Source: Nocardia cyriacigeorgica GUH-2
GTDB lineage: Bacteria > Actinomycetota > Actinomycetes > Mycobacteriales > Mycobacteriaceae
Assembly: GCF_000284035.1 (NCBI RefSeq)
Contig: NC_016887.1
Span: forward strand, 4,464,001 to 4,528,000
DNA: 64,000 bases
Reading direction: 5' to 3'
The first letter of the stretch is position 1, and each line of letters opens with the position of its first letter. Below the pieces are notes generated by a model. That model made no database searches, was not told the DNA's origin, and saw nothing but the letters and a program-made list of their open reading frames with translations. The position numbers were made by a program, and so were the translations under genes. Positions 27,304 to 35,400 of the stretch are shown here, piece by piece.

Positions 27304-28236
27304 GTGGGCAAACGACACGAACACGACCTGGTGCTCGCGCATGATCTGCGGGTGATGTCGCGGCGGCGCGCGCTGTGGATGTTCGGCGCCGCCGCGGGCG
27401 CCGGTGCGGCCGCGGTGGCCGCCGGATGCGCGACCGACAGCGCCACCGAGGCCGCGACGACGAGCACCGCGGCCACCTCCACCGCCACGCCCGCCGCCGC
27501 ACCGGCCGAAACCGCGGGCCCCTACCCCGGCGACGGCTCCAACGGCCCCAATGTGCTGATCGAATCCGGCGTCGTCCGCTCCGACATCACCGGCAGTTTC
27601 GGCGCCTACACCGGCGTCGCCGACGGCGTGCCGCTCACCATCGACCTCACCCTGCACGATCTGGCGAAGGGCACTCTCGGGGCGGGGATGGCACTGTATC
27701 TGTGGCACTGCGACCGCGAAGGCCGCTACTCGCTCTACAGCGAGGGCGTCACCGAACAGAACTACCTGCGCGGCGTCCAGGTCGCCGGCACCGACGGCAA
27801 GATCAGCTTCACCTCGATCTTCCCCGCCTGCTACGACGGCCGCTGGCCGCACCTGCACTTCGAGGTCTACGACACCCTCGAATCCGCCGTCGCCGGCGAC
27901 AACGCCCGCCTCACCTCCCAGATCGCCCTGCCCCAGGACGTCTGCGAAGCCGTCTACGCCCACGACTCCGGCTACTCCGCCAGCATCCCGAATCTGTCTG
28001 CGGTCTCCCTGGATTCGGACATGGTCTTCGGCGACGGCTGGGACGCCGAACTGGCCACCGTCACCGGCACCCCCGCCACCGGCCTCACCGCCACCCTCAC
28101 CATCGGCGTAGCCGAGAAATCCGCCAACACCTCCCCCGACAACGGCGCCCCCGCCGGCCCACCCCCAGGCGGCGGCACCGGCGCCCGCCCACCGGGCCCC
28201 CCACCCGGCGGCAGCCGCCCCCAACCCGGCAACTGA
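27304..28236 (+). CDS. Intradiol ring-cleavage dioxygenase-like lipoprotein (Tat signal)
   Basis: 310 residues from GTG 27304, with AGGGAAGG a few bases upstream. The N-terminus has a twin-arginine-like run (SRRRALWMFG) and a lipobox-like VAAGC (Cys about 42), so export by Tat and lipid anchoring is likely. A Thr/Ala-rich linker precedes the catalytic fold. The putative Fe(III) ligands of intradiol dioxygenases are all visible: Tyr142 (GRYSLY), Tyr177 (ACYDGR), His183 and His185 (WPHLHF). The C-terminus is a Pro/Gly-rich tail. The family opens catechol-type rings between the hydroxyls, but exported actinobacterial members mostly have unknown substrates. Location after the NRPS exporter may be chance or may point to a catecholic substrate. 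Confidence 0.85.
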   Translation: MGKRHEHDLVLAHDLRVMSRRRALWMFGAAAGAGAAAVAAGCATDSATEAATTSTAATSTATPAAAPAETAGPYPGDGSNGPNVLIESGVVRSDITGSFGAYTGVADGVPLTIDLTLHDLAKGTLGAGMALYLWHCDREGRYSLYSEGVTEQNYLRGVQVAGTDGKISFTSIFPACYDGRWPHLHFEVYDTLESAVAGDNARLTSQIALPQDVCEAVYAHDSGYSASIPNLSAVSLDSDMVFGDGWDAELATVTGTPATGLTATLTIGVAEKSANTSPDNGAPAGPPPGGGTGARPPGPPPGGSRPQPGN

Positions 28237-28407
28237 GGCGGGCGGCACCCCGGCGAAGCATCCCCACCTGCGGGTCCGGCAAATCCTTCGCGATCGTGCG
28301 CGACGCACCCGGCACCGCTGCACGCCCCGAGCCGGCGATGGCGGACAATGGGGCACACGGCAGCGGCCGCCACTGCTCCCCACCACATCGGTGAGCAGGG
28401 CCGCTCG

Positions 28408-28455
28408 ACACAAGGTGTTGTGTTGCCAGGAGTTGTCACCCCCAAGGAGTAGTGT
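28408..28455 (+). promoter_or_regulatory. Tandem NrdR-like boxes ahead of nrdF
   Basis: Box 1 at 28408-28423 reads ACACAAGGTGTTGTGT, a perfect 6-bp inverted repeat with ACAC/GTGT ends. Box 2 at 28440-28455 ends in TAGTGT and matches the left half less well. Starts are 32 bp apart, about three helical turns, the spacing known for NrdR box pairs. nrdF starts 66 bp downstream. Binding of the ATP/dATP-sensing repressor NrdR is inferred. Confidence 0.72.
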
Positions 28456-28521
28456 TCTGGGTGTAGGGAATTCCGTGACAGCAGCGTGCTCGGATGTGCG
28501 CGGGAAAGGCGTGGAGGCAGG

Positions 28522-29484
28522 ATGAAACTGATCGATCGGGTGTCGGCCATCAACTGGAATCGGGTGCCCGACGAGAAGGATGCCGAGGTCTGGGACCGGC
28601 TGACCGGCAACTTCTGGCTGCCGGAGAAGGTGCCGGTGTCCAACGACATCCCGTCGTGGAACACCCTGACCGCCGACGAGAAGCAACTCACGATGCGGGT
28701 CTTCACCGGCCTCACCCTGCTCGACACCATTCAGGGCACGGTCGGCGCGGTGAGCCTGATCCCCGATGCGCTCACCCCGCACGAGGAGGCGGTGCTCACC
28801 AACATCGCGTTCATGGAATCGGTGCACGCGAAGAGCTACAGCTCGATCTTCTCCACACTGTGCTCCACCCGCGAGATCGATGACGCCTTCCGCTGGTCGG
28901 AGGAGAACCGCAACCTCCAGCGCAAGGCCGAGATCGTGCTGGATTACTACCGCGGCGACGAACCGCTCAAGCGCAAGGTGGCCTCCACGCTGCTGGAGAG
29001 CTTCCTGTTCTACTCCGGTTTCTACCTGCCGATGCACTGGTCCTCGCGGGCCAAGCTCACCAACACCGCCGACATGATCCGGCTGATCATCCGCGACGAG
29101 GCGGTGCACGGCTACTACATCGGCTACAAGTACCAGAAGGGCCTCGAGCAGGTCACCCAGGCCGAGCGCGACGAGCTCAAGAACTACACCTTCGAGCTGC
29201 TGTTCGAGCTCTACGACAACGAGGTCGAATACACCCAGGACCTCTACGACGAGGTCGGCCTCACCGAAGACGTCAAGAAGTTCCTGCGCTACAACGCCAA
29301 CAAGGCGCTGATGAACCTCGGCTACGAGGGCCTGTTCCCGAAGGACGAGACCGAAGTCAATCCCGCGATCCTGTCGGCGCTCTCGCCCAACGCCGATGAG
29401 AACCACGACTTCTTCTCCGGTTCCGGATCCAGCTACGTCATCGGCAAGGCCGTCAATACCGAAGACGAAGACTGGGAGTTCTAG
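28522..29484 (+). CDS. nrdF: Class Ib ribonucleotide reductase small subunit
   Basis: 320 residues from ATG 28522 with GGAGG at 28513-28517. NrdF holds the tyrosyl radical and di-metal (Mn or Fe) site and passes the radical to NrdE. Metal-ligand helices are seen in FMESVHAKSYSSIF and IRDEAVHGYYIGYKY. The C-terminal tail ends NTEDEDWEF, the form that docks into NrdE. It closely resembles NrdF2 of mycobacteria. It is on the plus strand and about 8 kb away from nrdHIE (minus strand), instead of next to it. Both loci carry similar NrdR-like box pairs, so they should be co-regulated. A T-tract hairpin ends the transcript. Confidence 0.97.
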   Translation: MKLIDRVSAINWNRVPDEKDAEVWDRLTGNFWLPEKVPVSNDIPSWNTLTADEKQLTMRVFTGLTLLDTIQGTVGAVSLIPDALTPHEEAVLTNIAFMESVHAKSYSSIFSTLCSTREIDDAFRWSEENRNLQRKAEIVLDYYRGDEPLKRKVASTLLESFLFYSGFYLPMHWSSRAKLTNTADMIRLIIRDEAVHGYYIGYKYQKGLEQVTQAERDELKNYTFELLFELYDNEVEYTQDLYDEVGLTEDVKKFLRYNANKALMNLGYEGLFPKDETEVNPAILSALSPNADENHDFFSGSGSSYVIGKAVNTEDEDWEF

Positions 29485-29497
29485 CCCCGGCACTGTT

Positions 29498-29548
29498 CTC
29501 GAGCCCGGCGGCCACGATTCGATCGCGGCGTCGGGCTCGAGTTATTTT
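29498..29548 (+). terminator. Intrinsic terminator after nrdF
   Basis: Perfect 10-bp arms CTCGAGCCCG (29498-29507) and CGGGCTCGAG (29532-29541), an inner stem (GCC-A-CGAT / ATCG-C-GGC), then TTATTTT (29542-29548). A classic stem plus T-tract, 13 bp after the nrdF stop. Confidence 0.85.
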
Positions 29549-29599
29549 GTCCGGTGACCGGTCCGGCTCGTGGGTCGGCGGGCACCCGAGGGAGTTTCG

Positions 29600-30520
29600 T
29601 TGTTGCGTCGCCTGGCGATCATTGCCGCAGTTGTGGTGGGCGGCGTCGGCTGTCAGCAGCAGAGCGCCTCCGCCCCGGTCGACGAGATCTGGTTCACCCC
29701 GGCGGTGTCGGAGGCGGAGGTTTCCGAAGTGTTCCAGCGGATTCGCAATGTCGATCCCTGTGCGCTGGTGCCTCGTTCGGCGCTGGAAGAGCACGGCACC
29801 GTCGACGAGGTGCGGATCGGCGGGCAGACCATCAACGGCTGCCGCGCCCGGCTCGACGCCGGCGGATCGGCGGTCGAGGCCGTCTGGTCACTGGCCTGGG
29901 CGCCGGCCGGCAGCGCGGTGGATGAGACCCGGCGCGTCGGTGAGGCCAAGGTCGAGGTCTTGTCACCGGAGGATCTGGGCTCCACCGCGGAGCCGAAACA
30001 GTGCTGGGTGACCGCCGAATTCCCGTCGATGACGCAGATCGCGCTGACCGTCGAGGCGCCCTCGCCGGTCGACACCTGCGCGGTCGGCAACGCGCTGATC
30101 GACACCGCGATCGAACAGCTGCCGGCCAGCCCCGGCTACGGCACCTCACCGGATTCGGTACGCACCGTCCTCACCGGCGCCGACCCGTGCGAGGCGCTGC
30201 CGAAACTGGCCGCCACGCCGCTGCCGGTGCACGACTATCAGGTCGCCCAGATCTGCCGCTTCGGCACCCCCGACGCACCGACGGCCATCGAATACGGCTA
30301 CCAGACCGTGGACGAGATCGAGCACGACGAGACCATCACCGTCGACAAGCGCACGGTCTATGTCGGCCGGGTCGGCGGCGGCCAATTCATCGGCTACACC
30401 TTCGCGGTGGGCCAGGAGCTGCCCGGCGGCGCGCTGCCCGTCATCACCGTGCTCGGCAAGAACCAGCCGGAGGTCGAGCGGGCCCGCGATCAGCTGATGA
30501 CGATGTATCCGCTGCCCTGA
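29600..30520 (+). CDS. DUF3558-like lipoprotein
   Basis: 306 residues from a TTG at 29600 with GAGGGA six bases upstream; a GTG at 29570 would add ten residues with a worse fit. The signal sequence (LRRLAIIAAVVVGGVGC) has a lipobox with Cys about 18. The mature part looks like two repeats, each opening with a D-P-C motif (NVDPCALVP; GADPCEALP) and further cysteines, as in DUF3558-type cell-envelope lipoproteins of mycobacteria and Nocardia. No catalytic motif. It is a single gene between nrdF and the convergent mgtE. Function unknown. Confidence 0.8.
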   Translation: MLRRLAIIAAVVVGGVGCQQQSASAPVDEIWFTPAVSEAEVSEVFQRIRNVDPCALVPRSALEEHGTVDEVRIGGQTINGCRARLDAGGSAVEAVWSLAWAPAGSAVDETRRVGEAKVEVLSPEDLGSTAEPKQCWVTAEFPSMTQIALTVEAPSPVDTCAVGNALIDTAIEQLPASPGYGTSPDSVRTVLTGADPCEALPKLAATPLPVHDYQVAQICRFGTPDAPTAIEYGYQTVDEIEHDETITVDKRTVYVGRVGGGQFIGYTFAVGQELPGGALPVITVLGKNQPEVERARDQLMTMYPLP

Positions 30521-30536
30521 TCGCGGGCTCCCCGGT

Positions 30537-31901
30537 TCAGATCCCGAGCACCAGCTTCGCGGTGGTGAAGTAGATGATCAGGCCGGTCGCGTCCACCAGC
30601 GTGGTCACCATCGGCGCCGACACCACCGCCGGGTCGATGCGCAGGCGCTTGGCCAGCAGCGGCATGGTGCCGCCGATGGTGGCGGCCCAGCCGCAGATCA
30701 CGATAAGCGTGACGCCGACCACCACCGCGATGCGCGGTCCGACGAAGAACGCGCCGATCACCACACCCGCCCCGGCCAGCATGGCGCCGAGCACCAGACC
30801 CACCCGGCATTCCCGCCAGATCACCTTCAGCAGGTCACTGCCACGCACTTCGCCGACCGCGAGGGCACGCACACACGCGGTCGCGGCCTGCGCGCCGGCA
30901 TTGCCGCCCGCGCCGATCAGCAGCGGAATGAACAGGGCCAGCTGGGCGGCCTGCTCGAGGGTGCCCTCGAAGAAGTCGGTCACGCTGACGGTGAGGGTCG
31001 CCGCCAGCAGCAACAGCAGCAGCCACAGCGCCCGGTAGCGGGCGAGCTGGAAGACGCCCGCGGCCATGTAGTGGCCTTCCCACGGCGAGGAGCCGGACTG
31101 CTTGGCGACGTCCTCGGTGTCGGCTGCCTCGATCACTTCCACCGCGTCGTCGAAGGTCAGCAGCCCGACCAGGCGATCCTCGCTGTCGACCACCGGCAGG
31201 TTGAGGTCGTTGGTCTCGCGCATCAACCGCGCGGCCTTCTCCGCGGAGTCGGTGGCGCGCACGAACGCCGGTTCGGTAACGACCAGATCGGCCACCATTG
31301 TTTCCGGGCTGCTGAGTACCAGTTCCCGCAATTCCACGATGCCGCGCAACCGGCGCCCGGTGTCGACGACCGGCAGGGTGTAGACGGTTTCGGCGCCGGA
31401 GCCCTTGAGCTGCACGGTGCGCAGCGCTTCGGCGACGGTCAGATTCCCCGGCAGCGCAACGACTTCCGGCGTCATGTACCGGCCGACCGAGCCCTCCGGG
31501 TAGCCCAGCAGGGCGGCGGTCATCCGGCGTTCGCGCGGGCTCAGCCCGGCCAGCGCCTTCTTGGCCACCTTGGCCGGCGCTTCGCGCAGCATGCGGGCCC
31601 GGTCGTCGGGCGCCATGGCCTCGACCAGCTCGCGGAAACTCTGATCCCGCATGCCTTGCAGGATCTGCTGCTGGTCGACCGGCTCGAGTTCTTCGAACAC
31701 CGCCAGCGCGAGATCTTTGTCCAACAGCCGGAACGCCACACCCGCGCCGACGGCGTCCATGCGGGCGATCTCGTCGGCGATGACGTGCGGTGGGTGGGTG
31801 TCGAGCCAGTGCAGTGCGGCGTCGACGCGATGGCGTTCGACGACATCCTGCAAGGATTCCGACAGCGTGGGGCGCTCGTGGATCAGTTCGGTCTGCGACA
31901 T
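30537..31901 (-). CDS. mgtE: Magnesium transporter MgtE
   Basis: 454 residues from ATG 31901 (GAGGA upstream at 7 bases); the open frame runs further up but without coding character. Order: MgtE N-domain of alpha-helical repeats (about 10-125), two CBS domains (about 135-255), a plug helix, and five transmembrane helices (from about 285). The TM part contains IGAGGNAGAQAAT, the family's conserved GGNxGxQ pore segment. MgtE is a gated Mg2+ channel whose cytosolic domains close at high Mg2+. Its 5' leader is unusually long and has a leader ORF and hairpins. It converges with the lipoprotein gene, 16 bp apart. Confidence 0.95.
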   Translation of the reverse strand: MSQTELIHERPTLSESLQDVVERHRVDAALHWLDTHPPHVIADEIARMDAVGAGVAFRLLDKDLALAVFEELEPVDQQQILQGMRDQSFRELVEAMAPDDRARMLREAPAKVAKKALAGLSPRERRMTAALLGYPEGSVGRYMTPEVVALPGNLTVAEALRTVQLKGSGAETVYTLPVVDTGRRLRGIVELRELVLSSPETMVADLVVTEPAFVRATDSAEKAARLMRETNDLNLPVVDSEDRLVGLLTFDDAVEVIEAADTEDVAKQSGSSPWEGHYMAAGVFQLARYRALWLLLLLLAATLTVSVTDFFEGTLEQAAQLALFIPLLIGAGGNAGAQAATACVRALAVGEVRGSDLLKVIWRECRVGLVLGAMLAGAGVVIGAFFVGPRIAVVVGVTLIVICGWAATIGGTMPLLAKRLRIDPAVVSAPMVTTLVDATGLIIYFTTAKLVLGI

Positions 31902-31999
31902 GGCAAAGTCCTCGGCACAGCAGTGAGTTGGCGAGTGAATCGGAGAATCGACTTCACACCGCGGGCGCTCACGCCAGTCGCTACCGCCGGAAGAACGTG

Positions 32000-32059
32000 C
32001 TACCGGGAATGCGAAGGCGCGGCGCCGCGCGGCCTTCGACTGGGAGGTTCGCTGCGCAT
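32000..32059 (-). CDS. Leader peptide candidate upstream of mgtE (19 residues, Pro/Arg-rich)
   Basis: ATG at 32059, stop TAG at 32002-32000, giving MRSEPPSRRPRGAAPSHSR. A GGAGGAGG sequence at 32077-32070 lies ten bases before the ATG, one of the strongest ribosome binding sites in the window. The peptide has four prolines, two of them adjacent, and six arginines. Codons 8-16 form a 7-bp CGAAGGC/GCCTTCG hairpin with a GC-palindromic core. It lies 98 bp before the mgtE start in another frame. Salmonella mgtA uses a Pro-rich leader peptide to sense low Mg2+; a similar role here is only an inference. Confidence 0.5.
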   Translation of the reverse strand: MRSEPPSRRPRGAAPSHSR

Positions 32060-32195
32060 CGCAACACCACCTCCTCCGAAATCGCCGCCGCGTCACACCG
32101 CAGGCCGGACCCCTCTACCGGCGAACGGTCGCCCACCGGCTCTCATGCAAACGCATTCCCGTGCAGGATACATCCCATCAGTCCCACCCGCCCAT

Positions 32196-32237
32196 CGACA
32201 CGTCCCCCACCCGGCGTTTCGCCTCCCGGGCGTGTCG
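32196..32237 (-). promoter_or_regulatory. Compound hairpin in the mgtE leader
   Basis: Outer 7-bp stem CGACACG (32196-32202) / CGTGTCG (32231-32237). The inside can form CCCGG/CCGGG (32210-32214 / 32226-32230) or GGCG-TTT-CGCC (32213-32223), which compete. Purine-rich asymmetric internal loops remain on the minus strand. It could be a cis-regulatory RNA or the terminator of the gene ending at 32421. No known riboswitch family was recognised. Confidence 0.4.
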
Positions 32238-32420
32238 GTGATCTCCCATACGCGCCGCCCAGCCATCGTTCGGTTTCACACCGCGCTGGTCTGTCGGAAT
32301 GTTGTTCGGGCTCGAATTGCGGCGGCTGACGGGGCCGCACGGCGCCTATGGGATCTGGTCAGAGCATGGCTGCTCGGTGTGCTCGCGGTGGCCGGGACAC
32401 CCGGGTGAGGCGGCCCGGCC

Positions 32421-35400
32421 TCACAACTGCGGTAGATAGCTGATCTGCACCAGTTCCGGGGGGCGGGAGCGGGTGACGTAGGTGCCGCGGCCTGGGGGTT
32501 GGGGGGTGGGGCGGATGTTGGCGAGGAGGGTGCCCTCTTCGGGGGAACCGCTGAGGACCACGCCGTCGACGCCGAGGTCGCGCAGGCGGCCGAGGACGGG
32601 GTCGTGCAGGGCGAGGGTGGCGCCGGCGCCGGCGCGGGCGATGATCACGTGCAGGCCGATGTCGTGGCCGTGGGCGAGGTATTCGGCCAAGGGGGCGAGG
32701 GGGTTGCCGGTGGCGGCGGCGCAGACGCGTTCGTAGTCGTCGACGATGACGAACAGTTCCGGGCCCTGCCACCAGCTGCGTTCCCGCAGTTGCTGCGGGG
32801 AGATCTCCGGGCCCGCGCTGCGGTTGTCGATGAACTGCACGACCGAATCGACCGCCTCGGTGATCGCTTGCGGTGACGGCGCGTAGCGCGCGACCTGCGG
32901 CAGACCGGCCGAGAGGTCGAGCAGGCGGCGCGCCGGGTCGATGATGACGATGGCCGCCTCGTCCTCGGTGGCCGAGCGCCCGATCCCGTCGAGGATGTTG
33001 CCCAGCAGCGTGGTCTTCCCGGATTCGGCCTCACCGAACACCATCAGATGCGGTTGCTTCGCGAAATCCAGCACCAGCGGGGAAAGATCACTGGCCCGCA
33101 GCCCCACCACCACCTGCCGAGCGCTCTGCTCGATACCCTCGGCCTCCGCGATCGCCAGCACGTTCTCGCGGGCCACGCGCATCGGCAGCGCCCGCACCTC
33201 CGGTGCCCGCCGGCCCGGATACCGTTGTGCCAGCATGCGCGCCGAGGACAGCAGATCACCGCCCGACCCGCCCAACTGGGCCGGTGCCGCCAGCCGCGGC
33301 ACGGCGATCATCATGGCCTTGATCGCCGCCCCGGCACGGATCACACCGCGTCCAGGAATGCTCGGAACCCGGGCGGCATCGTTCTTGTTGAACTCCGATT
33401 CGCTCGGATCGTCCAGGCGCAGTTCGAGTTTGGTGCCGAACCGTTCCCGGAAGGGCGGGCGCAGATGTGCCCAGCGCACCGCCGAGATGATGACGTGCAC
33501 GCCGTAGCCGAGCCCGTCGGCGGTCAGGTCGATGAGTTGTTGTTCCAGGCCCTCGTCGTGGCGGCGGGCGTAGCCCCAGTCGTCGACGACGAGGAACACA
33601 TCGCCGAAGTCCTCGGCCCGCACCGGATCCGACGCCATATCCCGCCGCCGGCGAAACTCCGCCATCGAACCGATGCCCAGTTCGGCGAAGCGGTATCGCC
33701 GGGCGGTGAGCACGGCCATCACCTCGGCGACGGTGCGCCGGATCCGGTCCGGCTCATGGCGTCCCACCACCGCACCCACGTGCGGAATCTGCTCCAGATC
33801 ACCCAGCGTCCCACCGGTGTCGAGCACGTAGAACTGCACCTGTTCGGGAGTGTGGGTGGCCGCGGCGGACAGCACGATCGTCGCCAGCGCCGTCGATTTC
33901 CCGGCCCGCGTCCCGCCGACCACCGCGACGTTGCCGCCCTCACCGCCCAGCGACAGCACCAACGCCCGCTGCGCCTGCTCGAACGGATCGTCGACCACCC
34001 CGACCGGCAGTTCCAGCCTGCCGAATCCGCCGGGCGCCCATCGGTGGTCGCTGAGCAACTCCTGCACCGTCGCGGGTTCCGCCAGCGGTGGCAGCCAGAT
34101 CCGGCGGGCCGGCTCACCGGCGGCCCGTACCTGCGCGACCAGCGAGTCCAGCAGTGTCCGCTGCACACCGCGCGTCTCGGGCTCCTGGTCGTGCCGCCGC
34201 TCCGGGCGGGCGAGGTAGGCCGTTTTGAACCGGATGGGCGCGGCGGCATCGGCTTTCAGGTAGGCGAAACCGGGCGTGCTCGGCAGTTCGTAGGCGTCGG
34301 GCACACCCAGCACCATCCGCGATTCGGCCGCGGAGAACATGCGCAGCCCGATCCGGAACGATAGATACGCCTCGAACGGCCCGAGCCGATAGCCTTCGAG
34401 CCGCGCCGACGACAACAGCAGATGCAGCCCGAGCGCCCGGCCACGGCGCGCGATCGCGACCAAGGTGTCGCCGAAATCCGGTTTCTGCGCGAGCAATTCG
34501 GTGAACTCGTCGATCACCAGCACCAGCGCGGGCAGCGGCGCGAGATCGCGACCACGGCGGCGCGCGGATTCGTAGGCGGCGATATCGGCGAAGTTGTGCC
34601 TGCGCAACATCTGCCTGCGGCGTTCGATCTCCCCCGCCAGCGTCGCCATCAGCCGATCCACCAGCGGCAACTCCGCGGCGAGCGCGTTGACCACCGCCGA
34701 CACGTGCGGCAGCGGCCCGAGCCCGTCGAAGGTCTCGCTGCCGCGGAAGTCGACGAGCAGGAAGTTCACCGCCTCCGGCGGATGGGTGACGGCCAGCCCC
34801 AGCACGATGTCCTTGAGCAGCATCGACTTACCGGACCCGGCGGCGCCGACCACCAGCCCGTACTGCCCCATCCCCGATTCGCCGACCTGCTTCAGATCCA
34901 GCTCCACCGTCTCCCCCAGGTGGGTGACGCCGATCGGGATGCGCAGCCGCTCGTGTTTGGAACGATGCTGCCAGGCCACCTCGAGGTCGAGCCGGTCGTC
35001 GGCGCCGATCCCGAACAGGTCGGCGAAATCGACATTGCCGTCGAAGGACGGGCGCCGGGTCTCGCCGTCGGCCGGACGGGCCGGCCAGGCCGCCGCCACC
35101 CGGCTCACCAGTTCGGCGGCGCCGTCGGCCAGATCGGGCAGCACCATCTTGTCCGGTGGCAGCTCCCGCAGGTCGGGCATGGCGATGCGGAACGGACGCC
35201 CCCGATAGAGGGCCCAGCCGGGTCCGTCGGGCAGCCGCGCGGCCCGTTCGGCATGGATGCGCGATTCGTGCGGGCGATGCAACCGCAGCTCGATATGCGA
35301 CGGCAGCAGATCGGCCAGCCAGTCCGGCGCCTCACTCCAGTCGCGCACGGTCGCCACCACATGCACGCCGTATTCCGGGCCGGCACTGGCCACTTGCCGC

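Larger units (their letters stand above)
31902..32420 (-). other. Long leader/intergenic region upstream of mgtE
   Basis: 519 bp without an assignable full-length gene. On the minus strand, towards mgtE, it holds a compound hairpin (32196-32237), another stem with GGCGA/TCGCC arms near 32130, a 19-codon leader ORF with a strong ribosome binding site (32000-32059) and a GC-rich hairpin inside that ORF (32012-32038). It does not resemble the M-box consensus by eye. It also receives the end of the caspase-FtsK gene at 32421, so part may be that gene's 3' region. Confidence 0.55.

Noticed and set aside
31902..32420. M-box Mg2+ riboswitch ahead of mgtE
   Set aside because: The conserved M-box core sequence was not seen on the minus strand. 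A covariance search would be needed to exclude a divergent form.
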